63,886 nt of DNA from Akkermansiaceae bacterium (GTDB taxonomy: Bacteria; Verrucomicrobiota; Verrucomicrobiia; Verrucomicrobiales; Akkermansiaceae): assembly GCA_903908495.1 (NCBI GenBank), contig CAIVSK010000022.1, positions 1 through 63,886 on the forward strand. Direction: 5' to 3'. The notes below the pieces were generated by a model, which was not told the origin of the DNA, searched no databases, and saw only the letters and a program-made list of their open reading frames with translations. Shown one piece after another: positions 54,031-61,477 of this stretch. The position numbers were made by a program, and so were the translations under genes. Each line of letters starts with the position of its first letter. Position 1 is the first letter of the stretch.

Positions 54031-54084
54031 TTGGCAAGTGCCGCTCCGTTGGCAAGTGCCGTTCCGTTGGCAAGTGCCGTTCCG
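54031..54084. repeat. 18-bp unit tandem repeat, three copies
   Basis: Three adjacent copies of TTGGCAAGTGCCGTTCCG (first copy with C for T at one place) at 54031-54048, 54049-54066 and 54067-54084. It lies in the 230-bp gap between the M23 peptidase and the DUF3820 gene. The TTGGCA part resembles a -35 box repeated three times. No gene is seen in this gap. Confidence 0.85.
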
Positions 54085-54143
54085 TCGGTCATCGAAATCG
54101 CCGTTGCCAATGCCGCCGGGCCGTGATTTCCTTTTCGTTACCG

Positions 54144-54461
54144 ATGGACTTCACTGAAATCGACCGCGAGGATTTCCGCAATTTGCTGGAGGAGATCGGC
54201 AACACCCGGATTCCTTTCGGCAAGTTCGGCATCAAGGCCTATCCGCCGCGCGGCGTGCCTATCGTCGACCTGCCGCCGGAGTATCTGGCATGGTTCAAGG
54301 AGCGCGGTTTTCCCAAAGGTCGGCTCGGCGAGTTGATGGCCCAGGTCTTTGAGATCAAGTCGGTGGGCATGGACTCGGTGTTTGATCCGATCCGCCGGGC
54401 CACTGGCGGGCGCTTTCCGCTCCACCAGCAACGGAAGAAATCATTTCGCTTCGGTGAATGA
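54144..54461 (+). CDS. DUF3820 family protein
   Basis: A 105-residue soluble protein starting at ATG 54144. The core IPFGKFGIKAYPPRGVPIVD followed by LPPEYLAWFKERGFPKGRLGE and LMAQVFEIK matches DUF3820, whose members show FGKYKGxxxxDLPxxYLxWF. The function of the family is unknown; some members are fused to or near exonucleases. In-frame sequence upstream runs through the 18-bp tandem repeat and is rejected as coding. No Shine-Dalgarno sequence precedes the ATG. Confidence 0.82.
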   Translation: MDFTEIDREDFRNLLEEIGNTRIPFGKFGIKAYPPRGVPIVDLPPEYLAWFKERGFPKGRLGELMAQVFEIKSVGMDSVFDPIRRATGGRFPLHQQRKKSFRFGE

Positions 54462-54522
54462 CGGCGTGCCTGTGCACGGACTCGCGAAAGGCATGCGTAA
54501 TCCATCAAGTCGCGGAAATTCC

Positions 54523-54551
54523 TTGACCCGGCCAGCCCCGTCATATATCTG
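54523..54551 (+). promoter_or_regulatory. Candidate sigma70-type promoter of the propeller/ferredoxin operon
   Basis: TTGACC (54523-54528), a 17-bp spacer and TATCTG (54546-54551); TATATC two bases earlier is an alternative -10. A start point 6-7 bp on would be within a few bases of the ATG at 54560, so the mRNA would be almost leaderless. Confidence 0.45.
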
Positions 54552-54559
54552 CTGCGTTT

Positions 54560-55552
54560 ATGAGAACCACGTCAATTGTCGTTCGCCGCTCCCTCATTGC
54601 GCTGCTGTCACTGGCTCCAACTTTATTCGCGGGTGTGCCCGCATACCAGGTCGACAAATCGTTTGGTCAGAAGGAAATCAAGGCGTCGCCCGTCTGCGTC
54701 GCCATCGATGCCAAGGACTGCCTGCATGTCTTGCTCAAGGACGGAACCGTGATGTTCTACGACACCGACGGCAAATTGACCGGCAGTTTCAAGGCCGATA
54801 TGAAACCGGCTCCGACCACCATGGCCGTGGCGGAGGGCCGGATCTATCTGCTGGCCAGCGAGCTGGCGCAGACCACCCGTGAATTCCAGGGCAAAAAGGT
54901 CAAGGTCAGCGAGCCGGCCGGCGTCAAGTGCTGCGTCTATGATCCGGCCGGGGCCAAACAGGCCGATATCAAACTCGCCGGGGTGGTTTCGGCCACCGAC
55001 GCGCATTTCATCGGCGGCAAGCTCGTGATCGCCGATTTTTCCCAGCAATGCATCGCATTCTTCACCCTGTCTGGTAACGAGGCGAAAATGTCCCGCAAGA
55101 TCAGCAAGGTGTTCCGCCTGTGCTGCGGCATCTTCGATTTCTGCCCCGGCTCGGATGCCGATTCCATCGTGGTCGCCAACCTCGGCTCCTTCAAGGTCCA
55201 GACCTTTCAAGCCGATAAAAAATTCAGTGAGTTCGGTGCCCGCGGCGAAAAGGAATCCGAGTTTCACGGCTGCTGCAACCCGGTCAACGTCGCATGCCTC
55301 GCCGATGGCTCCATCGTCACCGTCGAAAAATCCCCCACCCGCGTGAAAATTTACGACAAGGACGGCAAGGCGGAAAAATCCGTCACCGGCCTCGGCGAAC
55401 TCGTCGAAGGTTGCAGCACCATCCCGATTGCCGTGGACAGCAAGGGCGCGCTCTTTCTCGCGTCCGATCAAAAACATTGCATCGTCAAGTGCGTGCCCGG
55501 CGCGGCGGACTCTGCCAGCGCCGCCCAAACTGCCGCCCCAGCCGACAAATGA
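54560..55552 (+). CDS. Cys-rich secreted beta-propeller (NHL-like) protein
   Basis: A 330-residue exported protein (signal RRSLIALLSLAPTLFAG). Repeats of about 45 residues with strand-turn-strand features (VCVAIDAKDCLHVLLKDGTV, then GGKLVIADFSQQCIAFF, IVVANLGSFKVQTFQAD and VACLADGSIVTVEKSPTRVK) suggest an NHL-type propeller. Cysteines are unusual for such a fold: three CC pairs at 124-125, 188-189 and 238-239 plus C46, C54, C164, C195, C246, C285, C307 and C311. They may bind a metal cluster or form disulfides. It overlaps the PhnD-like gene by 4 bp and begins a four-gene operon ending in a NapH-like membrane protein, which suggests it receives or passes electrons (inference). Confidence 0.7.
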   Translation: MRTTSIVVRRSLIALLSLAPTLFAGVPAYQVDKSFGQKEIKASPVCVAIDAKDCLHVLLKDGTVMFYDTDGKLTGSFKADMKPAPTTMAVAEGRIYLLASELAQTTREFQGKKVKVSEPAGVKCCVYDPAGAKQADIKLAGVVSATDAHFIGGKLVIADFSQQCIAFFTLSGNEAKMSRKISKVFRLCCGIFDFCPGSDADSIVVANLGSFKVQTFQADKKFSEFGARGEKESEFHGCCNPVNVACLADGSIVTVEKSPTRVKIYDKDGKAEKSVTGLGELVEGCSTIPIAVDSKGALFLASDQKHCIVKCVPGAADSASAAQTAAPADK

Positions 55553-56511
55553 GCCATTTCTTATCGGCGCTGGCAGCGCTCTGGCTGGGAGTCGGGTTTG
55601 CAGTTGGCGCGGACAAGTTGCCGGCCAACCCGGAGACCGCTTGGCGGGTCGCGCTCTCGAGCCTCCCGCAGGATGCCACGGAGCATAAACCGCTGACGCT
55701 CAAAATCGCGGTCAATGACATCTATTGCAGCAAGACCGCCTGCTCCTGCATCAGCCAAATCGCCACCCGCAGCTTCGATACGCTGCTGGCCGATTTGCAG
55801 GCCCGCCACCAAATCACCCTCGAGTTCACCTATTTCTCCGAGGTCTTCGATTTGCAGAAGGCCATCCTGGCCAACCAGTATGACGGCGTCTTGTGCAAAC
55901 CGTGGACCGCGTTGCAGTACTCGTTTAAAACCAACGCTCGTTTTAAACGCGTGGCTGACCTGCTCGATCCAGACAACAAGGCGTTGATGAGCGGGGTGTT
56001 TCTCAGCTTGTCCGGAGCGCCGCTGCGCACGCTGGCGGACTTGCAGGGCAAGCGGCTTGCATTGGGGCAGGCGGATTCCTATGAGAAGAATCAGGCACCC
56101 CTGCAAATGCTCGCCGCAGGCCACATCAAGCCGGCGGAAGTACTGATGTTGTCAAGCTGCGGCGAGAACCTCAGCGCGCTGATGGATGGCAAGGTAGATG
56201 TGGCGGTGGTTTCCAGCTATGCGCTCACCGCCAGTTGCGCGGTGGATTTTGCCAAGCCGGAGGATTTCAGAACCCTCGCGGAAACCGAAAAAATGCCGCT
56301 GACCTCGCTGCTGGTGGATTTGAACAAGGTGCCCGCAGCGGAGGTGACCCGGTTGCAGGCGGCCTTGCTAGACGTGTCAGGCCCAAAGGTGCCGAAGGAT
56401 TTGCTAGGCAAGGGGTTTGTCCTGCCTGCGTCATGGAAGCCGGTGCCTCCCGCAAGCGCGGGCGACGCCTCGAAATCGGTTGGCGGCAATCCGCTGGAAA
56501 CGGTCAAATGA
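55549..56511 (+). CDS. PhnD-like periplasmic binding protein with Cys motif
   Basis: A 320-residue exported protein (signal MSHFLSALAALWLGVGFAVG). The body resembles PhnD/SsuA/transferrin-type binding proteins: FEVF-like strand FTYFSEVFDLQKAILANQYD, GVLCKPWTALQYSF, LADLQGKRLALGQADSYEKN, LMLSSCGENLSALMDGKVDV, and VVSSYALTASC. It carries C60, C65 and C67 in NDIYCSKTACSC near the start of the fold, plus Cys in the LCKPW, SSCGEN and ASCAVD loops. No ABC ATPase or permease accompanies it, so it may sense or sequester a ligand rather than import it. Overlaps both operon neighbours by 4 bp. Confidence 0.75.
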   Translation: MSHFLSALAALWLGVGFAVGADKLPANPETAWRVALSSLPQDATEHKPLTLKIAVNDIYCSKTACSCISQIATRSFDTLLADLQARHQITLEFTYFSEVFDLQKAILANQYDGVLCKPWTALQYSFKTNARFKRVADLLDPDNKALMSGVFLSLSGAPLRTLADLQGKRLALGQADSYEKNQAPLQMLAAGHIKPAEVLMLSSCGENLSALMDGKVDVAVVSSYALTASCAVDFAKPEDFRTLAETEKMPLTSLLVDLNKVPAAEVTRLQAALLDVSGPKVPKDLLGKGFVLPASWKPVPPASAGDASKSVGGNPLETVK

Positions 56512-57143
56512 ACGAGGGCAGGCGCAAGTTCATCCGGTTTGGCGGGCAACTCATCGGAGTCGCCGCGTTGGGTGGCACGGGTTGGCGGATTTTCACCGGC
56601 AGCGATCCCGAGGCGGATTTTTCGCAGCCCAAAGGGCCTTACGTCTGGCGCATCAACCCGGACAAATGCACGTTTTGCTCGCTGTGCGAAACCGCGTGCG
56701 TGAGGCAGCCCTCGGCCGTCAAGGCGGTCAATGATCAGAAGAAGTGCTCGTATTGCGTGGCTTGCTACGGCCACCTCTCCGATCTCAACGTCTCATCCGA
56801 GATGATCCAAAGCAAGGGCCGGCGGGTGTGCCCGTACGATGCGGTCAAGCGCCAGGAATTTTCCGGCGGCAAGGACGGCTATCACCTGTACACGATTGAC
56901 GACGCCAAGTGCACCGCTTGCGGGAAGTGCGCGAAGCGCTGCAACACGCTTGGCACCAAGTCGATGTTTTTGATCATCCGTCCGGACCTGTGCGTCGGCT
57001 GCAATCGCTGCGCGATCGCCGTGGTGTGCCCGCAGCAGGCCGTTGAGTGGGCACACTCGTACCCGGAGGATGATTTCCGCGGCGATTTTGAATTGGAACA
57101 TCCGGCCAGCGGGACCGGCGGGGAGGATCGCGCGGCATCATGA
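56508..57143 (+). CDS. NapG-like periplasmic 4Fe-4S ferredoxin, Tat signal
   Basis: A 211-residue ferredoxin with a Tat-type leader (RRKFIRFGGQLIGVAALGG). Four 4Fe-4S-type Cys clusters are visible: CTFCSLCETAC; CSYCVAC completed by a distant CP in GRRVCPYDA; CTACGKCAKRC; and CVGCNRCAIAVVCP. The layout resembles NapG, which carries electrons from the membrane protein NapH to periplasmic enzymes. The second cluster has a long insert between its third and fourth Cys. It overlaps the PhnD-like gene and the NapH-like gene by 4 bp each. No nap or nos reductase gene is in the window. Confidence 0.88.
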   Translation: MNEGRRKFIRFGGQLIGVAALGGTGWRIFTGSDPEADFSQPKGPYVWRINPDKCTFCSLCETACVRQPSAVKAVNDQKKCSYCVACYGHLSDLNVSSEMIQSKGRRVCPYDAVKRQEFSGGKDGYHLYTIDDAKCTACGKCAKRCNTLGTKSMFLIIRPDLCVGCNRCAIAVVCPQQAVEWAHSYPEDDFRGDFELEHPASGTGGEDRAAS

Positions 57144-58177
57144 AAGGCCTCTGGTGCTTGCTCGTGTGCCTGATGTTGGCGGGTTTTGAAACGGCCGTCG
57201 CGCAGGACAGCGCCGCCCAGGTGAGCGCCGACGCGGTGCCCAGCTACAAAATCCCCAGCGACGAGGACATCACATCCAACGAGGGGATTGCCGCCTACCG
57301 CGAGCAATACCGCCCGCAGCAATATGTGCCGGAATCCGCCGCCTGGATCGGCGTGGACATCGGAATGCTCGCAGGCATTTTGCTGCTCGGCTGCGTGATG
57401 GTGTGGCGCCACGTGAATACCCGTCACTTTTGGCTGCCGGCCGTCCTGTCCCTGCTCTACTTCGGCTTTATCCGTGGCGGTTGCATCTGTCCGGTCGGCT
57501 CGGTGGCCAATCTGGCCATCGGGTTGCGGCATCCGGAGATGGTCGGAATGAGCACCGGCGTGATGTTTTTGCTGCCGCTGACCGTGGCCTTGTTCATGGG
57601 ACGGGTGTTTTGTGTGGCCGGTTGCCCGCTCGGAGTGCTCCAGCATCTGCTCGGCGGCCGCCGCTCGCTGCGAATTCCCGCCCTCCCGCATGCCATCTTG
57701 CGGACCCTGCCGCTGCTGGCCTTGGCCGCCACCGCCTGGCTGGCCCTGCGCGGCTCCTGTTTCCTCGTTTGCTTGCTCGATCCCTACAAAACCGCCTTCT
57801 TTTTCGGCTATGGCTGGATTCAACGCGCCATCCACTGGCTGCACGGCGGCTTGGTCGAGCCGGGCGTGCTGCGCGTCGGCGACCTGACGGCATGGGGGAT
57901 TTTTGCCGCCGCGGTGCTGCTCGGCCGCTGGGTGTACCGGCCGTTTTGCCGCTTTGTCTGCCCGTACGGGGTGCTGCTCGGCCTGCTTTCAATGGTCGCC
58001 TTCAAGCGCCGCCGCATCGAGCAGGACCCGTGCGTGCAATGCGGCATTTGCGCGAAAAACTGCCCGGTGGACGCCATCATCCGCGACCCGCAGACCAAGG
58101 AATTCAGCATTTCCTCCTACCACTGCATCCAGTGCAACGGTTGTTCATCCCTCTGCCGCAAGGGCGGAATCCATTGA
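57140..58177 (+). CDS. NapH/NosR-like membrane polyferredoxin
   Basis: A 345-residue protein with an N-terminal signal or helix, a short periplasmic segment, then five or six membrane helices. Cys motifs: GGCICPVGS (C115, C117), FCVAGCPLG (C158, C162), SCFLVCLLDP (C207, C211), FCRFVCPYG (C270, C274), then two 4Fe-4S sites, CVQCGICAKNCP (298-309) and CIQCNGCSSLC (329-339). CxxxCP in helices plus two C-terminal clusters is the NapH/NosR/CcoG pattern for moving electrons from quinol to the periplasm. The last cluster is followed by only KGGIH, and the stop codon falls at the edge of the dispersed repeat copy B. Last gene of the propeller operon. Confidence 0.87.
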   Translation: MKGLWCLLVCLMLAGFETAVAQDSAAQVSADAVPSYKIPSDEDITSNEGIAAYREQYRPQQYVPESAAWIGVDIGMLAGILLLGCVMVWRHVNTRHFWLPAVLSLLYFGFIRGGCICPVGSVANLAIGLRHPEMVGMSTGVMFLLPLTVALFMGRVFCVAGCPLGVLQHLLGGRRSLRIPALPHAILRTLPLLALAATAWLALRGSCFLVCLLDPYKTAFFFGYGWIQRAIHWLHGGLVEPGVLRVGDLTAWGIFAAAVLLGRWVYRPFCRFVCPYGVLLGLLSMVAFKRRRIEQDPCVQCGICAKNCPVDAIIRDPQTKEFSISSYHCIQCNGCSSLCRKGGIH

Positions 58178-58313
58178 AGAGGATTACACGGATAAGATGT
58201 GCCCTGCTCTATCAAGTCTCAGTCTCACCAAAACGGGGAATGCCATGAAATTCATAACTCATTCATTCTAAGTGCATTCCGTTCATTCCGTGCAATCCGT
58301 GGTTTCTATTTCC
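58167..58313 (+). repeat. Dispersed intergenic repeat, copy B
   Basis: Second copy of the element at 13901-14061, with the same order of matching segments (ATTGAAGAGGA, CACGGATAAGATG, CTATCAAGTCTCAG, AAATTCATAACTC, then ATTCCGT units ending ATCCGTGGTTTCTA). Its left edge overlaps the end of the NapH-like gene and includes its stop codon. The rest of the 58178-58542 gap holds no gene: 58314-58457 has a TTTTTTGGGAAAAAA palindrome near 58420 and nothing else clear, and 58458-58485 is the rpmH promoter. Confidence 0.8.
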
Positions 58314-58457
58314 CTTTCTAAGATAAGGGCCATCTCATCTACAGCGACCCTCACAGAGCGCCGCATCAATGCCCGGCTTGTCGTGCCAGGAACGGGCGGT
58401 GACGGCGGGTGCGGCGGTTTTTTGGGAAAAAATCTCACATTTCCTCACACTGCCGGA

Positions 58458-58485
58458 TTGACAAGTGGTATTCTGTAGCTAGGCT
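58458..58485 (+). promoter_or_regulatory. Candidate sigma70-type promoter for rpmH
   Basis: Perfect TTGACA (58458-58463), a 16-bp spacer and TAGGCT (58480-58485), giving a leader of about 50 nt before rpmH. This is the best -35 box found in the window. Confidence 0.55.
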
Positions 58486-58542
58486 GCGCGTCCGCACGGA
58501 CCTGCCGGCGGTCATCCAACTCTTCACACCCAGGCATCAGCC

Positions 58543-58725
58543 ATGAGCAAACGCACCTACCAGCCATCCAAGCGCACCCGCAAACAACAATTCGGTTTCC
58601 GTGCCCGCATGGCCTCCAAATCCGGCCGCGACATCCTGCGCCGCCGCCGCCAAAAAGGCCGCAAGCGCCTCATTCCCAAAGGCGTGGAGATCCAATTCGA
58701 GCGCCACACCCAGCAGCATTCCTGA
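58543..58725 (+). CDS. rpmH: 50S ribosomal protein L34
   Basis: A 60-residue, very basic ribosomal protein. It begins [20 protein letters not shown] and continues [20 protein letters not shown], the universal L34 sequence. The usual protein ends at about 44-46 residues after KGRKRL; this one carries about 15 more residues ([17 protein letters not shown]). It is followed by rnpA, yidD and yidC, the classic order. dnaA, often divergent from rpmH near the origin, is not present here. Confidence 0.96.
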   Translation: MSKRTYQPSKRTRKQQFGFRARMASKSGRDILRRRRQKGRKRLIPKGVEIQFERHTQQHS

Positions 58726-58769
58726 GCGCCCGCTCTCGCGCCGCCACGGATGCCCCATGCATCCCCGTC

Positions 58770-59135
58770 ATGCGCCTCCCGCGGAAATGCAGCATCAACC
58801 GGCGGGCCGACTTCGCTCGCGTCAAATCGCTCGGCCAAGCCAAGGCCGGGCGCTTCGTCATTGTCAGCACGCTCGCCGATCCCACTCTGGAGTCCTTGAA
58901 AACCGGTTTCATCACCACCCGCCGCAGCGGCAAGGCTCACGACCGCGTCCTGCTGCGCCGCCATTTCCGCGTGCTGGTCCAAGCCCATGCCTTGGAATTT
59001 TCCGATCTGCGGCGGTTCCTGATCACCATCGCCCGCCCGGGTGCAGCATTGGCCACCTTCGCCGAACTCAAGGCCGATTGGTTCAAACAGGCCAAGCGCT
59101 TGGGCCTCTTCCCCCGCCCCGCCGACAAAACGTGA
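58770..59135 (+). CDS. rnpA: Ribonuclease P protein component
   Basis: The protein subunit of RNase P, which matures tRNA 5' ends together with the catalytic RNA. The 121-residue protein begins [20 protein letters not shown], the normal start for the family. The RNR motif region, usually near KRNRxKRxxRE, reads [13 protein letters not shown], so it is shortened and the central Asn is replaced by Asp. Placement between rpmH and yidD makes the call secure despite the divergence. Its TGA stop overlaps the GTG start of yidD (GTGA). Confidence 0.9.
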   Translation: MRLPRKCSINRRADFARVKSLGQAKAGRFVIVSTLADPTLESLKTGFITTRRSGKAHDRVLLRRHFRVLVQAHALEFSDLRRFLITIARPGAALATFAELKADWFKQAKRLGLFPRPADKT

Positions 59136-59437
59136 TCTCTAACTTGGTCAGCAACGCCATCCGCATCGCAATCCGCTTTTACCAGCGCTTCCTCAATCCC
59201 ATGCTCAAAGTCGCCGCCGGCCCGGGCGCCGGCTGCCGCTTCGCACCGTCCTGCTCGAATTATTTTCTCGAGGCCGTGACCCTTCACGGCCCGCTGCGCG
59301 GTTCCTGGCTTGGCGTTTGCCGGATTTTCCGCTGTCATCCGTGGGGCGCTTGTGGTTATGACCCCGTCCCGCCGCGGCACGCTGCACCCGCCTCCGGGAC
59401 TGCCGCCTCCCGCCATTGCTCTCACATTCATCACTAA
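59132..59437 (+). CDS. yidD: Membrane protein insertion efficiency factor
   Basis: A 101-residue YidD starting at GTG 59132, which overlaps the rnpA stop. The family signature is complete: [13 protein letters not shown], then [40 protein letters not shown] and GYDPVP. YidD helps YidC insert membrane proteins. About 20 extra residues follow DPVP (Ala/His-rich), compared with typical members that end soon after it. A longer upstream frame exists but runs through rnpA in another phase and is not coding. Confidence 0.93.
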   Translation: MISNLVSNAIRIAIRFYQRFLNPMLKVAAGPGAGCRFAPSCSNYFLEAVTLHGPLRGSWLGVCRIFRCHPWGACGYDPVPPRHAAPASGTAASRHCSHIHH

Positions 59438-59458
59438 TTTCTTTTTCCCACTCCACTT

Positions 59459-61315
59459 ATGTATGACCGAAAAACTTGGGTTGTTCTCGCTGTCTGCGGC
59501 TCGCTGTTAGCCGTCGGCCTCCAACAATCCAACAAACAAGCCCAGGACAAGGCCCGCCAGGACAAGGCGCTTCAGGAGTCCCTGCCTAAGGACTCGCCAA
59601 CTCCGGGTGCCCAACCAGCGGAAAATCCCGTGGCCCCGGCCGCCGCCGGTCTCGTCGTCGATCCGCCGCCACCACCCGTCGAGGAGGAATTCGTCACTCT
59701 GGCATCCGACAAGGTGCTGTTCACCTTGTCGAACATCGGTGGCGGCATCAAGTTCGCCGATTTCAAAACCGAGTTCCAGGTCGGCAAGAAATCCGACCTG
59801 GTCCGGGTCAATGAACGGGGTGGGGGACCCATCGGCGGCTTGGCTGGCACTGATGAAGCCCTCGAAAACCTCAGCTACACCTACCTCGAAGCAGAGTCCG
59901 TCGCCGGACAGAAGGTCGTTTATGCCGGCAAGCTCGCCGATGGCCTGCTGGTCAAGAAATCCTTCAGCCTCGTCGCCAGCGGCGAGCCGGGCGCCGCCTA
60001 TCTGCTGGACTTCGACCTGACATTCGAGAACCCCACAAGCGGCCCGCTCAATCTGCGTAAATACAGCATCTATGCCGGCGAGGCCGCACCTCTCTATCAA
60101 TCCGAGATGCCGGACTGGACCGGCATGTTGTGGCTTGAGAATAACTCGATGAGCTTCACCAAGGCATCCAGTTTCAAGGGCGGCATGTTGTCCTCGGAGC
60201 ACTCGATCTTCAACACCCCGGAGGGTAAGAAAATCCAGTATGCCGGCGTGACCAACCAGTTTTTCGCCACCGTCATCCGACCCAAAGACCCGCTCGACAC
60301 CACCGTCTGGGCCAAGCCGTCCCAAATCAAACTCAAGGACGACGCGCTGCCGCTCAAGGCGGTCCGGGCCGGACTGCGCCTGCCGGATGCCGCGCTCGAC
60401 CCGAACGGCAAGAAATCCTTCTCCAGCCGCATCTTCATCGGTCCGAAAAATAACCCCGTGCTGCAAAAAATGGGCGATGGCTGGGGCGAGTTGATGCAAT
60501 ACGGCTGGTTCTGGCCGGTCTCGGTCACCCTCAACCGGACCCTCAATTTCTTCCACAATTGTCTCGATGGCATCGCCAAGAAATGGTCGTGGGGCCTCTC
60601 CATCATTTTCCTCACCATCGTCGTGCGCATCGTCATCTGGCCGCTGCATGCCAAGTCCACCCGCACCATGAAGCGAATGAGCAAGCTGCAGCCGGAAATG
60701 GCCAAGCTGAAGGAAAAATTCGCCGACGATCCCAACAAGCTCAACACCGAGACAATGGGCCTCTATCGGAAATATGGCATCAATCCGCTCAGCGGTTGCC
60801 TGCCGATGTTCATTCAAATCCCCATCTTCTTTGGTTTCTACAAGATGCTGCAATACGCCGTGGAGCTCCGCGGCCAGGGGTTCCTGTGGGTGCCCGACCT
60901 TTCCCAGCCGGATACGTTCGCCACTCTGGCGGGCGTGAACATCAACATCCTGCCGGTGGTGATGGCCATTTCCAGCTTCTTCCAAATCAGAATGACCCCC
61001 AAGACCGGTGATGCCATGCAACAGCGCATCATCATGTTCATGCCCTTCATGTTCTTGTTCTTCTGTTATAACTTCGCCTCGGCCCTCGCCCTCTACTGGA
61101 CCACCCAGAACATCTTCTCCATCGGCCAGACCTGGCTGATGAGCCGCATCCCCGAGCCCGAGCTCAAGCCCCGCAAGGATGGCGGCAAGAAAACCTGGGT
61201 CCAACGCATGGCCGAACAACAGGCATCCGCTCAAAAACAGCGCCAGCTGGGTGGCACAGGCTCGAAGAATACCCCGGATTCACAGAAAAAACGCCCGCCG
61301 CGCACCGGCGGTTGA
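59459..61315 (+). CDS. yidC: Membrane protein insertase
   Basis: YidC/Oxa1 insertase of 618 residues, the Gram-negative form. It has an N-terminal helix (TWVVLAVCGSLLAVGLQ), a Pro/Ala-rich linker, a large periplasmic beta-sandwich domain (about 75-345), then the conserved five-helix core: WGLSIIFLTIVVRIVIWPLH with the hydrophilic-groove Arg, KMSKLQPEM-like basic loop (MKRMSKLQPEMAKLKEKF), NPLSGCLPMFIQIPIFFGFY, and LALYWTTQNIFSIGQTWLM. The tail is Lys/Gln-rich. It ends 15 bp before the heptad repeat array and converges with mnmA. Confidence 0.97.
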   Translation: MYDRKTWVVLAVCGSLLAVGLQQSNKQAQDKARQDKALQESLPKDSPTPGAQPAENPVAPAAAGLVVDPPPPPVEEEFVTLASDKVLFTLSNIGGGIKFADFKTEFQVGKKSDLVRVNERGGGPIGGLAGTDEALENLSYTYLEAESVAGQKVVYAGKLADGLLVKKSFSLVASGEPGAAYLLDFDLTFENPTSGPLNLRKYSIYAGEAAPLYQSEMPDWTGMLWLENNSMSFTKASSFKGGMLSSEHSIFNTPEGKKIQYAGVTNQFFATVIRPKDPLDTTVWAKPSQIKLKDDALPLKAVRAGLRLPDAALDPNGKKSFSSRIFIGPKNNPVLQKMGDGWGELMQYGWFWPVSVTLNRTLNFFHNCLDGIAKKWSWGLSIIFLTIVVRIVIWPLHAKSTRTMKRMSKLQPEMAKLKEKFADDPNKLNTETMGLYRKYGINPLSGCLPMFIQIPIFFGFYKMLQYAVELRGQGFLWVPDLSQPDTFATLAGVNINILPVVMAISSFFQIRMTPKTGDAMQQRIIMFMPFMFLFFCYNFASALALYWTTQNIFSIGQTWLMSRIPEPELKPRKDGGKKTWVQRMAEQQASAQKQRQLGGTGSKNTPDSQKKRPPRTGG

Positions 61316-61330
61316 GGAAAAGCTGATGGA

Positions 61331-61477
61331 AGATCGTGGATAGAGGATAGAGGATCGTGGATCTTGGATCGTGGATCTTGGATCTTGGATCTTGGATCGT
61401 GGATAGAAGATCATCCACTATCCGCTATCCACTATCCACTATCCACTATCCACCATCCCCGATCCACTATCCTCTAT
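61331..61477. repeat. Heptanucleotide array with internal inversion
   Basis: About ten 7-bp units of GGATAGA, GGATCGT or GGATCTT (61338-61407) run into one junction unit (AGATCAT), then about nine units of CCACTAT, CCGCTAT, CCACCAT or CCTCTAT (61415-61477). The 7-bp phase is unbroken through the junction, and the right half is the reverse complement of the left-type units, so the strand can fold into a long imperfect hairpin. It fills the gap between yidC and mnmA and supplies the last codons and stop of mnmA. It may act as a two-way terminator. Confidence 0.9.

Noticed and set aside
58178..58542. Possible replication origin upstream of rpmH
   Set aside because: No TTATCCACA-like DnaA boxes, no AT-rich unwinding region and no dnaA gene; rpmH-rnpA-yidD-yidC alone does not prove an origin.
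61331..61477. CRISPR array
   Set aside because: The units are 7 bp with no spacers, and there are no cas genes.
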